64,000 bases of DNA from Sinorhizobium psoraleae (lineage in GTDB: Bacteria > Pseudomonadota > Alphaproteobacteria > Rhizobiales > Rhizobiaceae), in assembly GCF_013283645.1 (NCBI RefSeq), contig NZ_JABEKV010000001.1, positions 570,699 through 634,698 of the forward strand, given 5' to 3'. The position numbers were made by a program, and so were the translations under genes. Under the pieces are notes generated by a model, which worked only from the letters and a program-made list of their open reading frames with translations, did no database searches and was not told where the DNA came from. This document shows, one piece after another, positions 1-8,488 of this stretch (position 1 is the first letter of the stretch; every line of letters begins with the position of its first letter).

Positions 1-687
1 CGCATGCGCTGCGGCCGGTTGGCTGAGGACGGCGGCCGCAGCGCCCGATGCCTTGACCCGACCGTTCTCGATCACGATGACGCGCTCAGCCAACCGGGCG
101 ACTTCCGCGACCGAATGGCTGACATAGACGATCGGAATTCTCGTTTCATCACGAAGCCGCTCCAGATAAGGCAGGATCTCCGCCTTTCGTGCCTCGTCGA
201 GCGCGGCGAGCGGTTCGTCCATCAGTAGCAGGCGGGGAGAGGCGAGCAGCGCACGGCCGACGGCGACGCGCTGGCGTTCGCCGCCGGAAAGCGTCGAGGG
301 ACGACGGTCGAGCAGGTGGCCGATGCCGAGCATTTCGACGACCCGCCCGAACTGCGAGGCGGACTTTTCCGCGCCGGCGAACCAGCGTCCGTAGGCGAGA
401 TTCTTGCGGACGCTCATGTGCGGGAAAAGCCGCGCTTCCTGGAAGACATAACCGAAGCGGCGCCGGTGGATCGGCGTGAATATCCGCCGTCCGCTATCTG
501 CAATCACGTCTCCGTCGAGGACGATCCGGCCGCTATCGGGGCGGAGAAGTCCGGCGATGATATTGATCAGCGAGGTCTTGCCCGAGCCCGAGCGGCCGAA
601 GAGCGCCGTGACGCTGCCGTCGGAGGTGAACGCGGCGTCGATCGTAAAGGCACCGACCCGGTGGCGGGCTTCGACCTCAAGGCTCAT
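1..687 (-). CDS. modC: ModC, molybdate ABC transporter ATPase (3' end outside window)
   Basis: ATP-hydrolysing subunit of the high-affinity molybdate importer; works on the cytoplasmic face with ModB. The visible 229 residues start at ATG 687-685 and run off the left edge, so the gene is incomplete here. Walker A GRSGSGKT is at residues 31-38, followed by a Q-loop, the ABC signature LSGGERQR and Walker [13 protein letters not shown]. The C-terminal molybdate-binding (MOP/TOBE) domain, which would separate ModC from other ABC ATPases, lies outside the window, so the identity rests on the adjacent modB and modA. The start overlaps the modB stop by 4 bases (ATGA), which suggests translational coupling in a modABC operon. 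Confidence 0.93.
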   Translation of the reverse strand, partial: MSLEVEARHRVGAFTIDAAFTSDGSVTALFGRSGSGKTSLINIIAGLLRPDSGRIVLDGDVIADSGRRIFTPIHRRRFGYVFQEARLFPHMSVRKNLAYGRWFAGAEKSASQFGRVVEMLGIGHLLDRRPSTLSGGERQRVAVGRALLASPRLLLMDEPLAALDEARKAEILPYLERLRDETRIPIVYVSHSVAEVARLAERVIVIENGRVKASGAAAAVLSQPAAAHA

Positions 688-1385
688 GCCGTCACCGAGC
701 GCTTTGCCGCGAATGCCGCGAAAATCTCCGACAGCATCAGTGCCGCCATGGAAATGACGACCGAGACGACAGCGAGGCGCATCGCTCCGGCATCGCCGCC
801 TGGAACCTGAGTGAAAGTGTAGATCGCGGAGGAAAGCGTCTGCGTCTCGCCCGGAATATTGGAGACGAAGGTGATCGTCGCCCCGAACTCGCCCATCGCC
901 TTGGCGAAGGAGAGGATCATGCCGGCGATGATGCCGGGAAGGATCAGCGGCAATGTCACAGTCAGGAACACCCATGCCGGTCCGGCGCCGAGCGTGGCGG
1001 CGGCGTCCTCGAGCTTGCGGTCGACTGCGTCGATCGACAGCCGGATACTGCGCACCATCAGCGGAAAGCCCATGACCGCACAGGCAAGTGCGGCACCCGT
1101 CCAGCGGAAGGAGAAGACGATGCCGAAATTCTCGGCGAGGAAGGCGCCGATCGGTCCGCGGCGGCCGAAGAGAAGCAACAGCACGAAGCCGGTGACAACC
1201 GGCGGCAGCACCAGCGGCATATGTACGAGGCCGTTGAGGACCGACTTGCCCCAGAAGCGCCCACGCGCAAGGACCATGGCGGCCAGCAATGCCAGCGGCA
1301 GGCTGCTTAACATCGCGACCGTGGCGACGCGCAGGCTAAGCCGGACTGCCGTCCACTCCGCGTCGCTCAATGCCATCCAGTCCAA
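684..1385 (-). CDS. modB: ModB, molybdate ABC transporter permease
   Basis: Inner-membrane channel subunit of the molybdate importer, 233 residues, a normal length for ModB. It shows several hydrophobic spans and the EAA-type loop (residues near [12 protein letters not shown]) that contacts the ATPase. The N-terminus ([11 protein letters not shown]) precedes the first membrane helix, as in ModB proteins. It lies between modA (101 bp upstream) and modC (4-bp overlap), in the order modA-modB-modC on the minus strand. Confidence 0.95.
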   Translation of the reverse strand: MDWMALSDAEWTAVRLSLRVATVAMLSSLPLALLAAMVLARGRFWGKSVLNGLVHMPLVLPPVVTGFVLLLLFGRRGPIGAFLAENFGIVFSFRWTGAALACAVMGFPLMVRSIRLSIDAVDRKLEDAAATLGAGPAWVFLTVTLPLILPGIIAGMILSFAKAMGEFGATITFVSNIPGETQTLSSAIYTFTQVPGGDAGAMRLAVVSVVISMAALMLSEIFAAFAAKRSVTA

Positions 1386-1486
1386 GCGTCAAATCTCCCG
1401 TCAAAGTCCTGCGCCACGACACCCTCATGACCTGCGCAAATCTATCGAGATTTCACGCGAGGGTGCTTGCGTGAGTTGCTTCGCGC

Positions 1487-2275
1487 TTATTTCCGCACCG
1501 TGAAACCCTCGGCCTCGAAGAGCGCCGCAGCCTTGGCCGACGTGACGAATGCAAGATAGGCGGCTGCGTCGGTGTTCTTGCTGTCGGCCGTAATGGCTAT
1601 CGGATAGATGATGGGAGGATGACTGTCCTCCGGGAACGTGCCAACCACCTTGACACCGGGATCGGCGGCCGCGTCCGTCCGGTACACAATGCCATAGGGG
1701 GCCTCGCCGCGAGATACCAGGAGAAGAGCGGCGCGCACGCTTTCCGCCCCCGCCACCTTCTGTGCGACTGCCGGCCAGACCCCGAGTTCTTCCAGTGCCG
1801 CCTTGCCGTATCTGCCGGCGGGAACCGAGTCGACCGCACCCATCGCCAGGCGGTAGTTTTCGAGGAGACCGGCGAGATCGAAACCGGGCTTGATATCGAC
1901 CGTTTGCGCATCGGGCTTTGCGGAAACAAGGACGAGGCGGTTGCCGACGAGGTTGGCGCGGGTGTCCGCCTTGATCAGCTTCTTGTCGGCAAGATAGTCC
2001 ATCCAGGCGAGGTCGGCCGAAATGAAAACATCCGCCGGCGCGCCCTGTTCGATCTGTTTTGCAAGCGCCGAGCTTGCGGCATAGGAAGCGGTTGCCTGCC
2101 TGCCGCTTTCCTTCTGCCATTCGGCGTTGACCGCATCGAGCGCGTTCTTCAGGCTCGCCGCTGCGAAGACGGTTATCCTTTCTGCCGCTTGCGCAGGGTC
2201 AGGTGTCGCGCCTGTCAAGGCGACGCACAAGGTCAGCGCGAGTCCCTTGAGCCAGATTCTTCGTCCTCTCCGCAT
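1487..2275 (-). CDS. modA: ModA, periplasmic molybdate-binding protein
   Basis: Solute-binding protein that captures molybdate (and usually tungstate) in the periplasm and delivers it to ModB. It has 262 residues with a positively charged N-terminus, a hydrophobic core and a likely signal peptidase I site after AQA near residue 30. The mature protein begins with AERITVFAAASLKNALD, the conserved ModA oxyanion-binding start, and carries the YAASSALAKQIEQGAPAD segment that lines the ligand site. First gene of modABC; a ModE-like palindrome lies about 20 bp upstream of its start codon, so repression under molybdate sufficiency is likely. Confidence 0.95.
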   Translation of the reverse strand: MRRGRRIWLKGLALTLCVALTGATPDPAQAAERITVFAAASLKNALDAVNAEWQKESGRQATASYAASSALAKQIEQGAPADVFISADLAWMDYLADKKLIKADTRANLVGNRLVLVSAKPDAQTVDIKPGFDLAGLLENYRLAMGAVDSVPAGRYGKAALEELGVWPAVAQKVAGAESVRAALLLVSRGEAPYGIVYRTDAAADPGVKVVGTFPEDSHPPIIYPIAITADSKNTDAAAYLAFVTSAKAAALFEAEGFTVRK

Positions 2276-2292
2276 GCGTGCCTCCGTCCGGT

Positions 2293-2314
2293 CGCGATAT
2301 TTGAGGATATAACG
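2293..2314. promoter_or_regulatory. ModE-like operator upstream of modA
   Basis: The sequence CGCGATAT-TTGAGG-ATATAACG is an imperfect palindrome with 8-base halves and a 6-base spacer, matching the CG-N2-ATAT...ATAT-N2-CG layout of ModE boxes. A further CGTTATAT half-site lies at 2334-2341, and GATATAACG (2306-2314) with CGTTATATC (2334-2342) forms a perfect 9-base inverted repeat. The site sits between modA and the divergent ung gene. The match is seen; ModE control is inferred. Confidence 0.5.
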
Positions 2315-2474
2315 GATCTATTCTCCTGGTTAGCGTTATATCTGCAGAAATACAATGCTCCTCGGGAGTTCCGATCAGAACGGTGAATCGAAAAATGAAA
2401 TCCCGCAGGACCGCTTGCGGCGCCCGCTCAACTGCTTAAATTTCCGGTCGAAGCGAAACGAGGCTCGACAACAT

Positions 2475-3182
2475 ATGGAACCGACCATCCGGATCGAGGA
2501 CAGCTGGAAGGCCGCGTTGGCCCCGGAATTCTCAAGCGCCTATATGGGCGACCTCAAGCGGTTCCTGCTGGGGGAAAAGGACGGCGGCCGACAGATCTTC
2601 CCGAGAGGCAGCGAATATTTTCGCGCGCTCGATCTTACGCCGCTCGACAAGGTCCGCGTCGTTATCCTCGGGCAGGATCCCTATCATGGCGACGGGCAGG
2701 CGCACGGGCTTTGTTTCAGCGTGCGGCCCGGCGTGCGCACGCCGCCGTCGCTCGTCAACATTTACAAGGAACTCAAGGACGATCTCGGCATTCCGCCCGC
2801 TCGCCACGGCTTCCTGGAGAGCTGGGCGCGGCAGGGCGTGCTGCTTTTGAACAGCGTGCTCACGGTCGAACGGGGACGAGCGGCTTCGCACCAGGGGCGG
2901 GGCTGGGAGCGTTTCACTGACGCGGTCATTCGGGCGGTCAACGAGCAACGGCAGCCCGTCGTCTTCATGCTGTGGGGCTCCTACGCGCAAAGGAAGGCGG
3001 CCTTCGTCGATCAGTCGCGACACCTGGTGCTGAAGGCGCCGCACCCTTCGCCGCTTTCGGCCCATTCGGGCTTTCTCGGTTGCCGGCATTTTTCGAAGGC
3101 CAATGCTTTCCTCGTTTCGAGGGGCTTCGATCCGATAGATTGGCGATTACCGGAAAACCCTGAGGTTGCCGACGGCCGCTGA
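2475..3182 (+). CDS. ung: Uracil-DNA glycosylase (family 1)
   Basis: Removes uracil from DNA to start base-excision repair; cytoplasmic. It has 235 residues from ATG 2475, a normal length. The catalytic water-activating motif GQDPYHG is at residues 66-72 (Asp68), and the [11 protein letters not shown] segment near the C-terminus carries the catalytic His and the DNA-intercalating loop. An upstream in-frame extension from 2355 has no similarity to Ung and is discarded; [12 protein letters not shown] is a typical family start. It is divergent from modA and is a single gene. Confidence 0.96.
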   Translation: MEPTIRIEDSWKAALAPEFSSAYMGDLKRFLLGEKDGGRQIFPRGSEYFRALDLTPLDKVRVVILGQDPYHGDGQAHGLCFSVRPGVRTPPSLVNIYKELKDDLGIPPARHGFLESWARQGVLLLNSVLTVERGRAASHQGRGWERFTDAVIRAVNEQRQPVVFMLWGSYAQRKAAFVDQSRHLVLKAPHPSPLSAHSGFLGCRHFSKANAFLVSRGFDPIDWRLPENPEVADGR

Positions 3183-3303
3183 GTTTAGTTGCTGGCGTCT
3201 GGCGCTGCGTCGCCCCCGCCTGTCGCTGACAAACCTTGCGTCGCCGCCTGCGATCGGCGAAAGACTGCACATAAGGCGCAGCGCGAGAAGCAGGCGGAAG
3301 ATT

Positions 3304-4074
3304 ATGCGGCATATCTTGATCATCGGCATCGGCGCGGGCAATCCCGAACACGTGACCATTCAGGCAATCAACGCCCTCAACAAGGCTGACGTGCTCTTCA
3401 TTCCGACCAAGGGGGCGAAGAAGACCGAACTTGCCGAGGTCCGTCGCGACATTTGTGCGCGTTATGTGACGCGGAGCGACAGCCGTACCGTCGAGTTCGC
3501 GGTACCGGTGCGCCAGACCGAGGGGCGGAGCTATAGCGGCAGCGTCGACGACTGGCACGGCAGCATCGCCGCAACGTATGAGGAACTGCTGCTTGGCGAA
3601 CTTGCTGAAGACCAGACCGGCGCCTTCCTGGTCTGGGGCGACCCGATGCTTTACGACAGCACGATCCGCATCGTGGAACGCGTCAGGGCGCGGGGACATG
3701 TGGCTATCGACTTCGATGTCGTTCCCGGCATCACCAGCCTGCAGGCACTCTGCGCCAGCCACCGCATCCCGCTCAATCTCGTCGGCAAGCCTGTCGAGAT
3801 CACTACCGGAAGGCGGCTTGCCGAAAGCTTCCCGGATAAAAGCGAAACTGCCGTCGTCATGCTCGACGGGGAGCAAGCATTCCACAAGATCGAAGACCCG
3901 GATGCCGCAATCTATTGGGGCGCCTATCTTGGCACGCCGGATGAGATCGTCATCTCCGGACCTCTTGCCGAAGTGAAGGACGAGATCCTCAAGGCGCGCG
4001 CCGAGGCGCGCGAGCGCATCGGCTGGATCATGGACATCTATCTCCTGCGCAAGGGCGCCGATTTCGACGAATAG
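3304..4074 (+). CDS. cobF: CobF, precorrin-6A synthase (deacetylating)
   Basis: SAM-dependent C-1 methyltransferase of the aerobic cobalamin pathway: it methylates precorrin-5 with release of acetate to give precorrin-6A. It has 256 residues from ATG 3304, preceded by GGCGGAAG. Tetrapyrrole-methylase features are visible: GIGAGNPEHVT at the N-terminus, WGDPMLYDS in the middle and VPGITSLQ. A longer frame from 3166 is not supported. cobF stands 128 bp ahead of cobG, not overlapped like the later genes, so it may have its own or a shared upstream promoter. CobF occurs only in the oxygen-dependent pathway. Confidence 0.94.
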   Translation: MRHILIIGIGAGNPEHVTIQAINALNKADVLFIPTKGAKKTELAEVRRDICARYVTRSDSRTVEFAVPVRQTEGRSYSGSVDDWHGSIAATYEELLLGELAEDQTGAFLVWGDPMLYDSTIRIVERVRARGHVAIDFDVVPGITSLQALCASHRIPLNLVGKPVEITTGRRLAESFPDKSETAVVMLDGEQAFHKIEDPDAAIYWGAYLGTPDEIVISGPLAEVKDEILKARAEARERIGWIMDIYLLRKGADFDE

Positions 4075-4202
4075 CAGGCGTGCGTGCCGCGGGATTGGGG
4101 ACCATCACCTCCCCTTTGATCTCTCTCAAGGCGCTTGGCTGTGATATAGCGTCCATCGAAAGGGGGACCATTGCCCTATTGCCGGGAGAATTGACCAACG
4201 CG

Positions 4203-5579
4203 ATGACAAGCTGTGCCATGCCCAGATCCGACGGGACCGCTCCCGACGCCGCCATGCGGCGGGGCGCCTGTCCGTCGCTCGCGAAACCGATGCAGACCGG
4301 TGATGGATTGCTGGTGCGCCTACGCCCGGCGACCGGCAGCATGACGCTTGGGGAGTTGCGGGCACTTGCCGCGGCGGCCGAGCGCTTCGGTAACGGAATT
4401 CTGGAAGTGACCGCGCGGGGCAATCTGCAGGTCCGAGGCCTGACCGCCGTCACCGTCGCCGGCCTCGCGTCGGCAATCGGCGAGGCAGGCATTGCGATTG
4501 CCGAAGGCGTCGCGATCGAAACGCCAGCGCTTGCCGGGGTCGATGCGGATGAGGTCGTGGATCCACGTCCGCTTGCTCGGGCGTTGCGCGAAGCGATCGC
4601 CGCGCTCGATCCGCCTTTCACGCTCGCGCCGAAGCTCTCGATCATCATCGACGGCGGCGGCCGCGCTCACCTCGACGACATCGTTGCCGACTTGCGTCTC
4701 AAGGCAGTGAAAGCGGATGACGGCGTAGCCTGGCTGCTTTCCCTCGGTGGGACCGCTCGCACGGCGCGGTCCGTCGCGCTGCTCGATACGCGCGAAACGA
4801 TTCCCAGCCTCTTGGCCGTTCTCGGCAGGCTCGCCGCAATCGGCGACAGCGCGCGCGGCCGTGATCTCGACGCGGAGGCGATAAGAAACGAGTTGGCGGG
4901 CGAAGAGCGCCGGCCGGCGAGGCCGACCCTGGAGACGGAGCCGGCCACGCCGGTTGCCGGCATGCACGTGGTGGCCGATGGCGTAACAGTGCTTGGCGTC
5001 GGTTTCGCCTACGCCCAAGCGGATGCGGCCAGCCTGACGGCGTTCCTGCGTAAAGCCGAGGAATTGGGTGCGACGGAGATCCGGCCCGCACCGGGCCATG
5101 GCCTATTCGTGCTCGGACTCGACCGCGAGGCGGCCGCGACGGCACAGCGGCTCGCGTCTTCTCTTGGTCTCCGCATTGCCCCGGATGATCCGCGCAATCA
5201 TATTGCCACCTGCGCCGGTACGGGAGCCTGCGCCTCGGCGCTGATGGAGACGAAGGTCGTGGCACGGCTGATGGTCGAGGCGGCGCCCGAGTTGCTCGAC
5301 GGTTCGATGACCGTTCATCTCTCCGGCTGTCCCAAGGGATGCGCGCGACCGTCATCGTCGGAGCTGACGCTTGTTGGTGCGCCATCAGGATATGCGCTTG
5401 TCGTAAATGGTACTGCTTCCGTCGCGCCGAGCGCCTACACGGATGCGAATGGTATAAAAACCGCGCTAGCGCATCTCGGTGCGCTGGTCAGGGAAAACAA
5501 AGACGCTGGCGAATCGGCGCGGTCCTGTCTTACACGGCTCGGGGTCGCGCGCATCGCCGCAGCGTTTGAACAGGGATAG
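4203..5579 (+). CDS. cobG: CobG, precorrin-3B synthase
   Basis: Iron-sulfur monooxygenase that uses O2 to convert precorrin-3A to the hydroxy-lactone precorrin-3B, the step that defines the aerobic route. The ATG at 4203 gives 458 residues, close to the known CobG length; the in-frame ATG at 4080 would add 41 unrelated residues. A nitrite/sulfite-reductase-type fold is indicated by paired ferredoxin-like half domains and by cysteines at about 337, 343, 376 and 380 (CAGTGAC and SGCPKGC), the cluster ligands. It heads a tight cobGHIJ run; cobH begins 2 bp after its stop. Confidence 0.94.
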   Translation: MTSCAMPRSDGTAPDAAMRRGACPSLAKPMQTGDGLLVRLRPATGSMTLGELRALAAAAERFGNGILEVTARGNLQVRGLTAVTVAGLASAIGEAGIAIAEGVAIETPALAGVDADEVVDPRPLARALREAIAALDPPFTLAPKLSIIIDGGGRAHLDDIVADLRLKAVKADDGVAWLLSLGGTARTARSVALLDTRETIPSLLAVLGRLAAIGDSARGRDLDAEAIRNELAGEERRPARPTLETEPATPVAGMHVVADGVTVLGVGFAYAQADAASLTAFLRKAEELGATEIRPAPGHGLFVLGLDREAAATAQRLASSLGLRIAPDDPRNHIATCAGTGACASALMETKVVARLMVEAAPELLDGSMTVHLSGCPKGCARPSSSELTLVGAPSGYALVVNGTASVAPSAYTDANGIKTALAHLGALVRENKDAGESARSCLTRLGVARIAAAFEQG

Positions 5580-5581
5580 AA

Positions 5582-6214
5582 ATGCCGGACTACGATTATA
5601 TCCGCGATGGCAACGCCATCTATGAGCGTTCCTTTGCGATCATCCGGGCGGAGGCCGATCTTTCCGGCTTTTCCGAAGAGGAGGCCGATCTCGCCGTACG
5701 CATGGTGCATGCCTGCGGCTCCGTCGAGGCCGCGCGCCAATTCGTCTTCTCGCCGGATTTCGTTTCTGCCGCGCGGACCGCATTGAAAAACGGCGCGCCG
5801 ATTTTCTGCGACGCGGAAATGGTGGCGCATGGGGTGACGCGGGCGCGGCTGCCGGCAGGCAACGATGTCATCTGCACCCTTCGCGATCCGCGCACCGGGA
5901 CGCTTGCGACCGAGATCGGCAATACGCGCTCGGCGGCCGCATTGAAGCTTTGGGGCGAACGGATGGCCGGTTCCGTCGTCGCCATCGGCAACGCACCGAC
6001 GGCGCTCTTTTACCTGCTGGAAATGTTGCGCGACGGTGCGCCGAAGCCGGCGGCGATCCTCGGCATGCCTGTCGGCTTCGTCGGTGCGGCGGAATCGAAG
6101 GATGCGCTCGCCGAGAATTCCTATGGCGTTCCATTCGCGATCGTACGCGGCCGTCTCGGCGGCAGCGCGATGACCGCCGCGGCGCTCAACTCTCTCGCGA
6201 GGCCGGGCCTGTGA
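5582..6214 (+). CDS. cobH: CobH, precorrin-8X methylmutase
   Basis: Moves the C-11 methyl group of precorrin-8 to C-12, giving hydrogenobyrinic acid, the last step of the corrin-ring segment encoded here. It has 210 residues, the usual size. The catalytic histidine is His43 in RMVHACGSVEAA, exactly where it sits in characterised CobH/CbiC proteins. The start lies 2 bp after the cobG stop, and the stop overlaps the cobI GTG start by 4 bases, so translation is probably coupled along cobGHIJ. Confidence 0.96.
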   Translation: MPDYDYIRDGNAIYERSFAIIRAEADLSGFSEEEADLAVRMVHACGSVEAARQFVFSPDFVSAARTALKNGAPIFCDAEMVAHGVTRARLPAGNDVICTLRDPRTGTLATEIGNTRSAAALKLWGERMAGSVVAIGNAPTALFYLLEMLRDGAPKPAAILGMPVGFVGAAESKDALAENSYGVPFAIVRGRLGGSAMTAAALNSLARPGL

Positions 6215-6963
6215 GCGCGGTCGAGATGGGCAGATTGATCGGTGTCGGCACCGGCCCCGGCGATCCCGAACTTCTGACGGTGAAGGCAGTGCGGGCGCTC
6301 GGCGAAGCCGACGTGGTCGCCTTTTTCGCCAAGGCAGGACGCAACGGCAATGGCCGCGCGGTGGTAGAGGGCCTGCTGAAGCCGGATCTTATCGAGTTGC
6401 CGCTCTACTATCCGGTGACGATCGAGATCGACAAAGACGACCGCGCCTACAAGAGCCAGATCACTGATTTCTACAATGCCTCCGCAGACGCCGTCGCGGT
6501 GCATCTTGAGGCCGGGCGGACAGTCGCGGTGCTCAGCGAAGGCGACCCGCTCTTCTACGGGTCGTACATGCATCTGCACGTGCGGCTCGCCGGCCGTTTC
6601 CCGGTCGAGGTCATTCCGGGCATCACCGCCATGTCCGGTTGCTGGTCGGCCGCGGGGCTGCCGCTGGTGCAGGGCGACGACGTTCTTTCCGTGCTGCCCG
6701 GCACGATGGGCGAGGGCGAGCTTCAGCGCCGCCTTGCCGATACCGAAGCCGCTGTCATCATGAAGGTCGGCCGCAACCTGCCAAAAATCCGCCGGGCGCT
6801 TGCCGCCGCAGGCCGGCTCGGCGGGGCCATCTATGTCGAGCGCGGCACCATGAAGAACGCCGCGATGATTCCGCTCGGCGAGAAGCCGGACGACGAGGCT
6901 CCTTATTTTTCGCTGGTGCTCGTCCCCGGTTGGAAGGATAGGCCCCGGGAGGACAGGCGATGA
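6211..6963 (+). CDS. cobI: CobI, precorrin-2 C20-methyltransferase
   Basis: SAM-dependent enzyme that methylates precorrin-2 at C-20 to give precorrin-3A, the entry step from the uroporphyrinogen branch into cobalamin. The GTG at 6211 overlaps the cobH stop (GTGA) and gives 250 residues; an ATG at 6226 (5 codons later) is an alternative start. The tetrapyrrole-methylase signature GVGTGPGDPELLTVKA is at the N-terminus, with SEGDPLFYGSYMH and VIPGITAMSG further on. It overlaps cobJ by 4 bases. Confidence 0.95.
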   Translation: MSAVEMGRLIGVGTGPGDPELLTVKAVRALGEADVVAFFAKAGRNGNGRAVVEGLLKPDLIELPLYYPVTIEIDKDDRAYKSQITDFYNASADAVAVHLEAGRTVAVLSEGDPLFYGSYMHLHVRLAGRFPVEVIPGITAMSGCWSAAGLPLVQGDDVLSVLPGTMGEGELQRRLADTEAAVIMKVGRNLPKIRRALAAAGRLGGAIYVERGTMKNAAMIPLGEKPDDEAPYFSLVLVPGWKDRPREDRR

Positions 6964-7724
6964 CCGGCAGGCTTTTCATCGTCGGCACGGGTCCCGGCAA
7001 TCCGGCGCAGATGACGCCCGAGACACGGGACGCGATTTCCGCCGCGACCGAGTTCTTCGGCTACGGTCCCTATCTCGACCGTTTGAACCTCAGGGCCGAT
7101 CAGCGCCGCATCGCCTCCGACAATCGCGAGGAGCTGGACCGGGCCCAGGCGGCGCTTGCCCGCGCTGCGGCGGGAGCGGATGTCTGCGTCGTTTCGGGTG
7201 GCGATCCGGGCATCTTCGCGATGGCGGCCGCCGTCTGCGAGGCGATCGACAAGGGACCGGAGGAATGGCGGCAGATCGATCTGGTGATCACGCCGGGCGT
7301 GACCGCGATGCTTGCGGTCGCCGCCCGCATCGGTGCGCCGCTCGGCCATGACTTCTGTGCCATGTCACTGTCCGACAACCTGAAGCCCTGGGAGGTGATC
7401 ACGAAAAGGCTGCGGCTTGCCGCCGAGGCCGGGCTGGTGATCGCCCTCTATAACCCGATCAGCAAGGCAAGGCCGTGGCAGCTTGGCGAAGCCTTCGGCG
7501 TTCTTCGGACCGTTCTGCCTCCTCACGTCCCGGTCATCTTCGGCCGGGCGGCTGGTCGGCCGGACGAGCGCATCACAGTGATGCCGCTCGGCGAAGCCGA
7601 TGCCAATCGCGCCGATATGGCGACCTGCGTGATCATCGGTTCGCCGGAAACGCGGATCGTCCCCCGTGACGGCAAGCCGGATCTCGTCTACACGCCGCGG
7701 TCCTATTCCGGGGAAAGCCATTGA
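6960..7724 (+). CDS. cobJ: CobJ, precorrin-3B C17-methyltransferase
   Basis: Methylates precorrin-3B at C-17 and drives ring contraction to precorrin-4. It has 254 residues, with start GTGPGNPAQMT, SGGDPGIFAMA and TPGVTAMLA, the usual SAM-site elements of the family, and YNPISKARPWQ typical of CobJ. The start overlaps the cobI stop (ATGA). The last 22 bp overlap the 3' end of cobK on the opposite strand (stop codons facing each other), so the cobGHIJ and cobK transcripts must be convergent and partly antisense. Confidence 0.95.
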   Translation: MTGRLFIVGTGPGNPAQMTPETRDAISAATEFFGYGPYLDRLNLRADQRRIASDNREELDRAQAALARAAAGADVCVVSGGDPGIFAMAAAVCEAIDKGPEEWRQIDLVITPGVTAMLAVAARIGAPLGHDFCAMSLSDNLKPWEVITKRLRLAAEAGLVIALYNPISKARPWQLGEAFGVLRTVLPPHVPVIFGRAAGRPDERITVMPLGEADANRADMATCVIIGSPETRIVPRDGKPDLVYTPRSYSGESH

Positions 7725-8488
7725 TGAATGCGTTCGAGCGCCTCATCGCAATTGCCGACCGACGGAACGTCGGCGGGCTTGCGGCGCTCGATCATGATCA
7801 CCTCGATACCGAGTTTGCGCGCCGCGGCGATCTTGCCGTAGGTGGCGCGGCCGCCGCTGTTCTTGGCGACCACGACCTCAATACCATGCTCCTGGAACAG
7901 GTCGATCTCGTCTGCTTCCGCAAAGGGGCCGCTGGCGAGAATCGCGGTGACGTCGGGCAGTGCGAGCGGTGGCGTCACCGGATCGACGCTGCGGACGACG
8001 TACTTGTGATGCGGGGCCTTCTCGAAGTGGAACGCCTCCTGCCGGCCGATCGCCAAGAAGATGCGGCGCGGGGCGTCACCGAGCGCGGACACGGCCTCGG
8101 CCACGCTTTCAACGCGCGTCCAGCGATCTCCGCGTTTACGCTCCCAGGCGGGACGACGAAGCGCGAGGAGCGGCGTTCCGGTGGTTTCCGACGCCGTAGC
8201 AGCATTGTGAGAAATGCGGGCGGCGAAGGGATGCGTCGCATCGATCAGCAGGGCGATTATCTCTGCCTTCAGGAAGGCGGCAAGTCCTTCCGCGCCGCCG
8301 AAGCCGCCGATGCGGGTCGGCAGAGGCTGCGGGCGCGGGTCTGCGGTGCGGCCCGCGAGCGAGATGGCCGCATCGTAGCGAGGATCGGCTGCAAGGCGCT
8401 CGCCGAGCTGCCTCGCCTCGGTCGTGCCGCCAAGGATCAGAATGCGAGGTCTGCCAATGGCTGACGTATCGAACAGCGCTTCGGTCAT
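7703..8488 (-). CDS. cobK: CobK, precorrin-6A reductase
   Basis: NADPH-dependent reduction of precorrin-6A to precorrin-6B. It has 261 residues from ATG 8488, the same size as the characterised Sinorhizobium-type CobK, with the N-terminal PRILILGGTTEARQL nucleotide-binding start, ATHPFAARISHNA and AKNSGGRATYGKIAAAR segments. It is the only cob gene here on the minus strand. Its 3' end overlaps cobJ by 22 bp and its 5' end overlaps the divergent cobL start by 32 bp. A promoter for cobK must therefore lie inside the cobL coding region. A longer frame reaching 8890 is not supported. Confidence 0.95.
   Translation of the reverse strand: MTEALFDTSAIGRPRILILGGTTEARQLGERLAADPRYDAAISLAGRTADPRPQPLPTRIGGFGGAEGLAAFLKAEIIALLIDATHPFAARISHNAATASETTGTPLLALRRPAWERKRGDRWTRVESVAEAVSALGDAPRRIFLAIGRQEAFHFEKAPHHKYVVRSVDPVTPPLALPDVTAILASGPFAEADEIDLFQEHGIEVVVAKNSGGRATYGKIAAARKLGIEVIMIERRKPADVPSVGNCDEALERIHQWLSPE

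Noticed and set aside
4077..4202. Possible cobalamin riboswitch ahead of cobG, or in 3183-3303 ahead of cobF
   Set aside because: Neither interval contains a recognisable B12-box-like core, and both are shorter than a full cobalamin riboswitch (about 200 bases).
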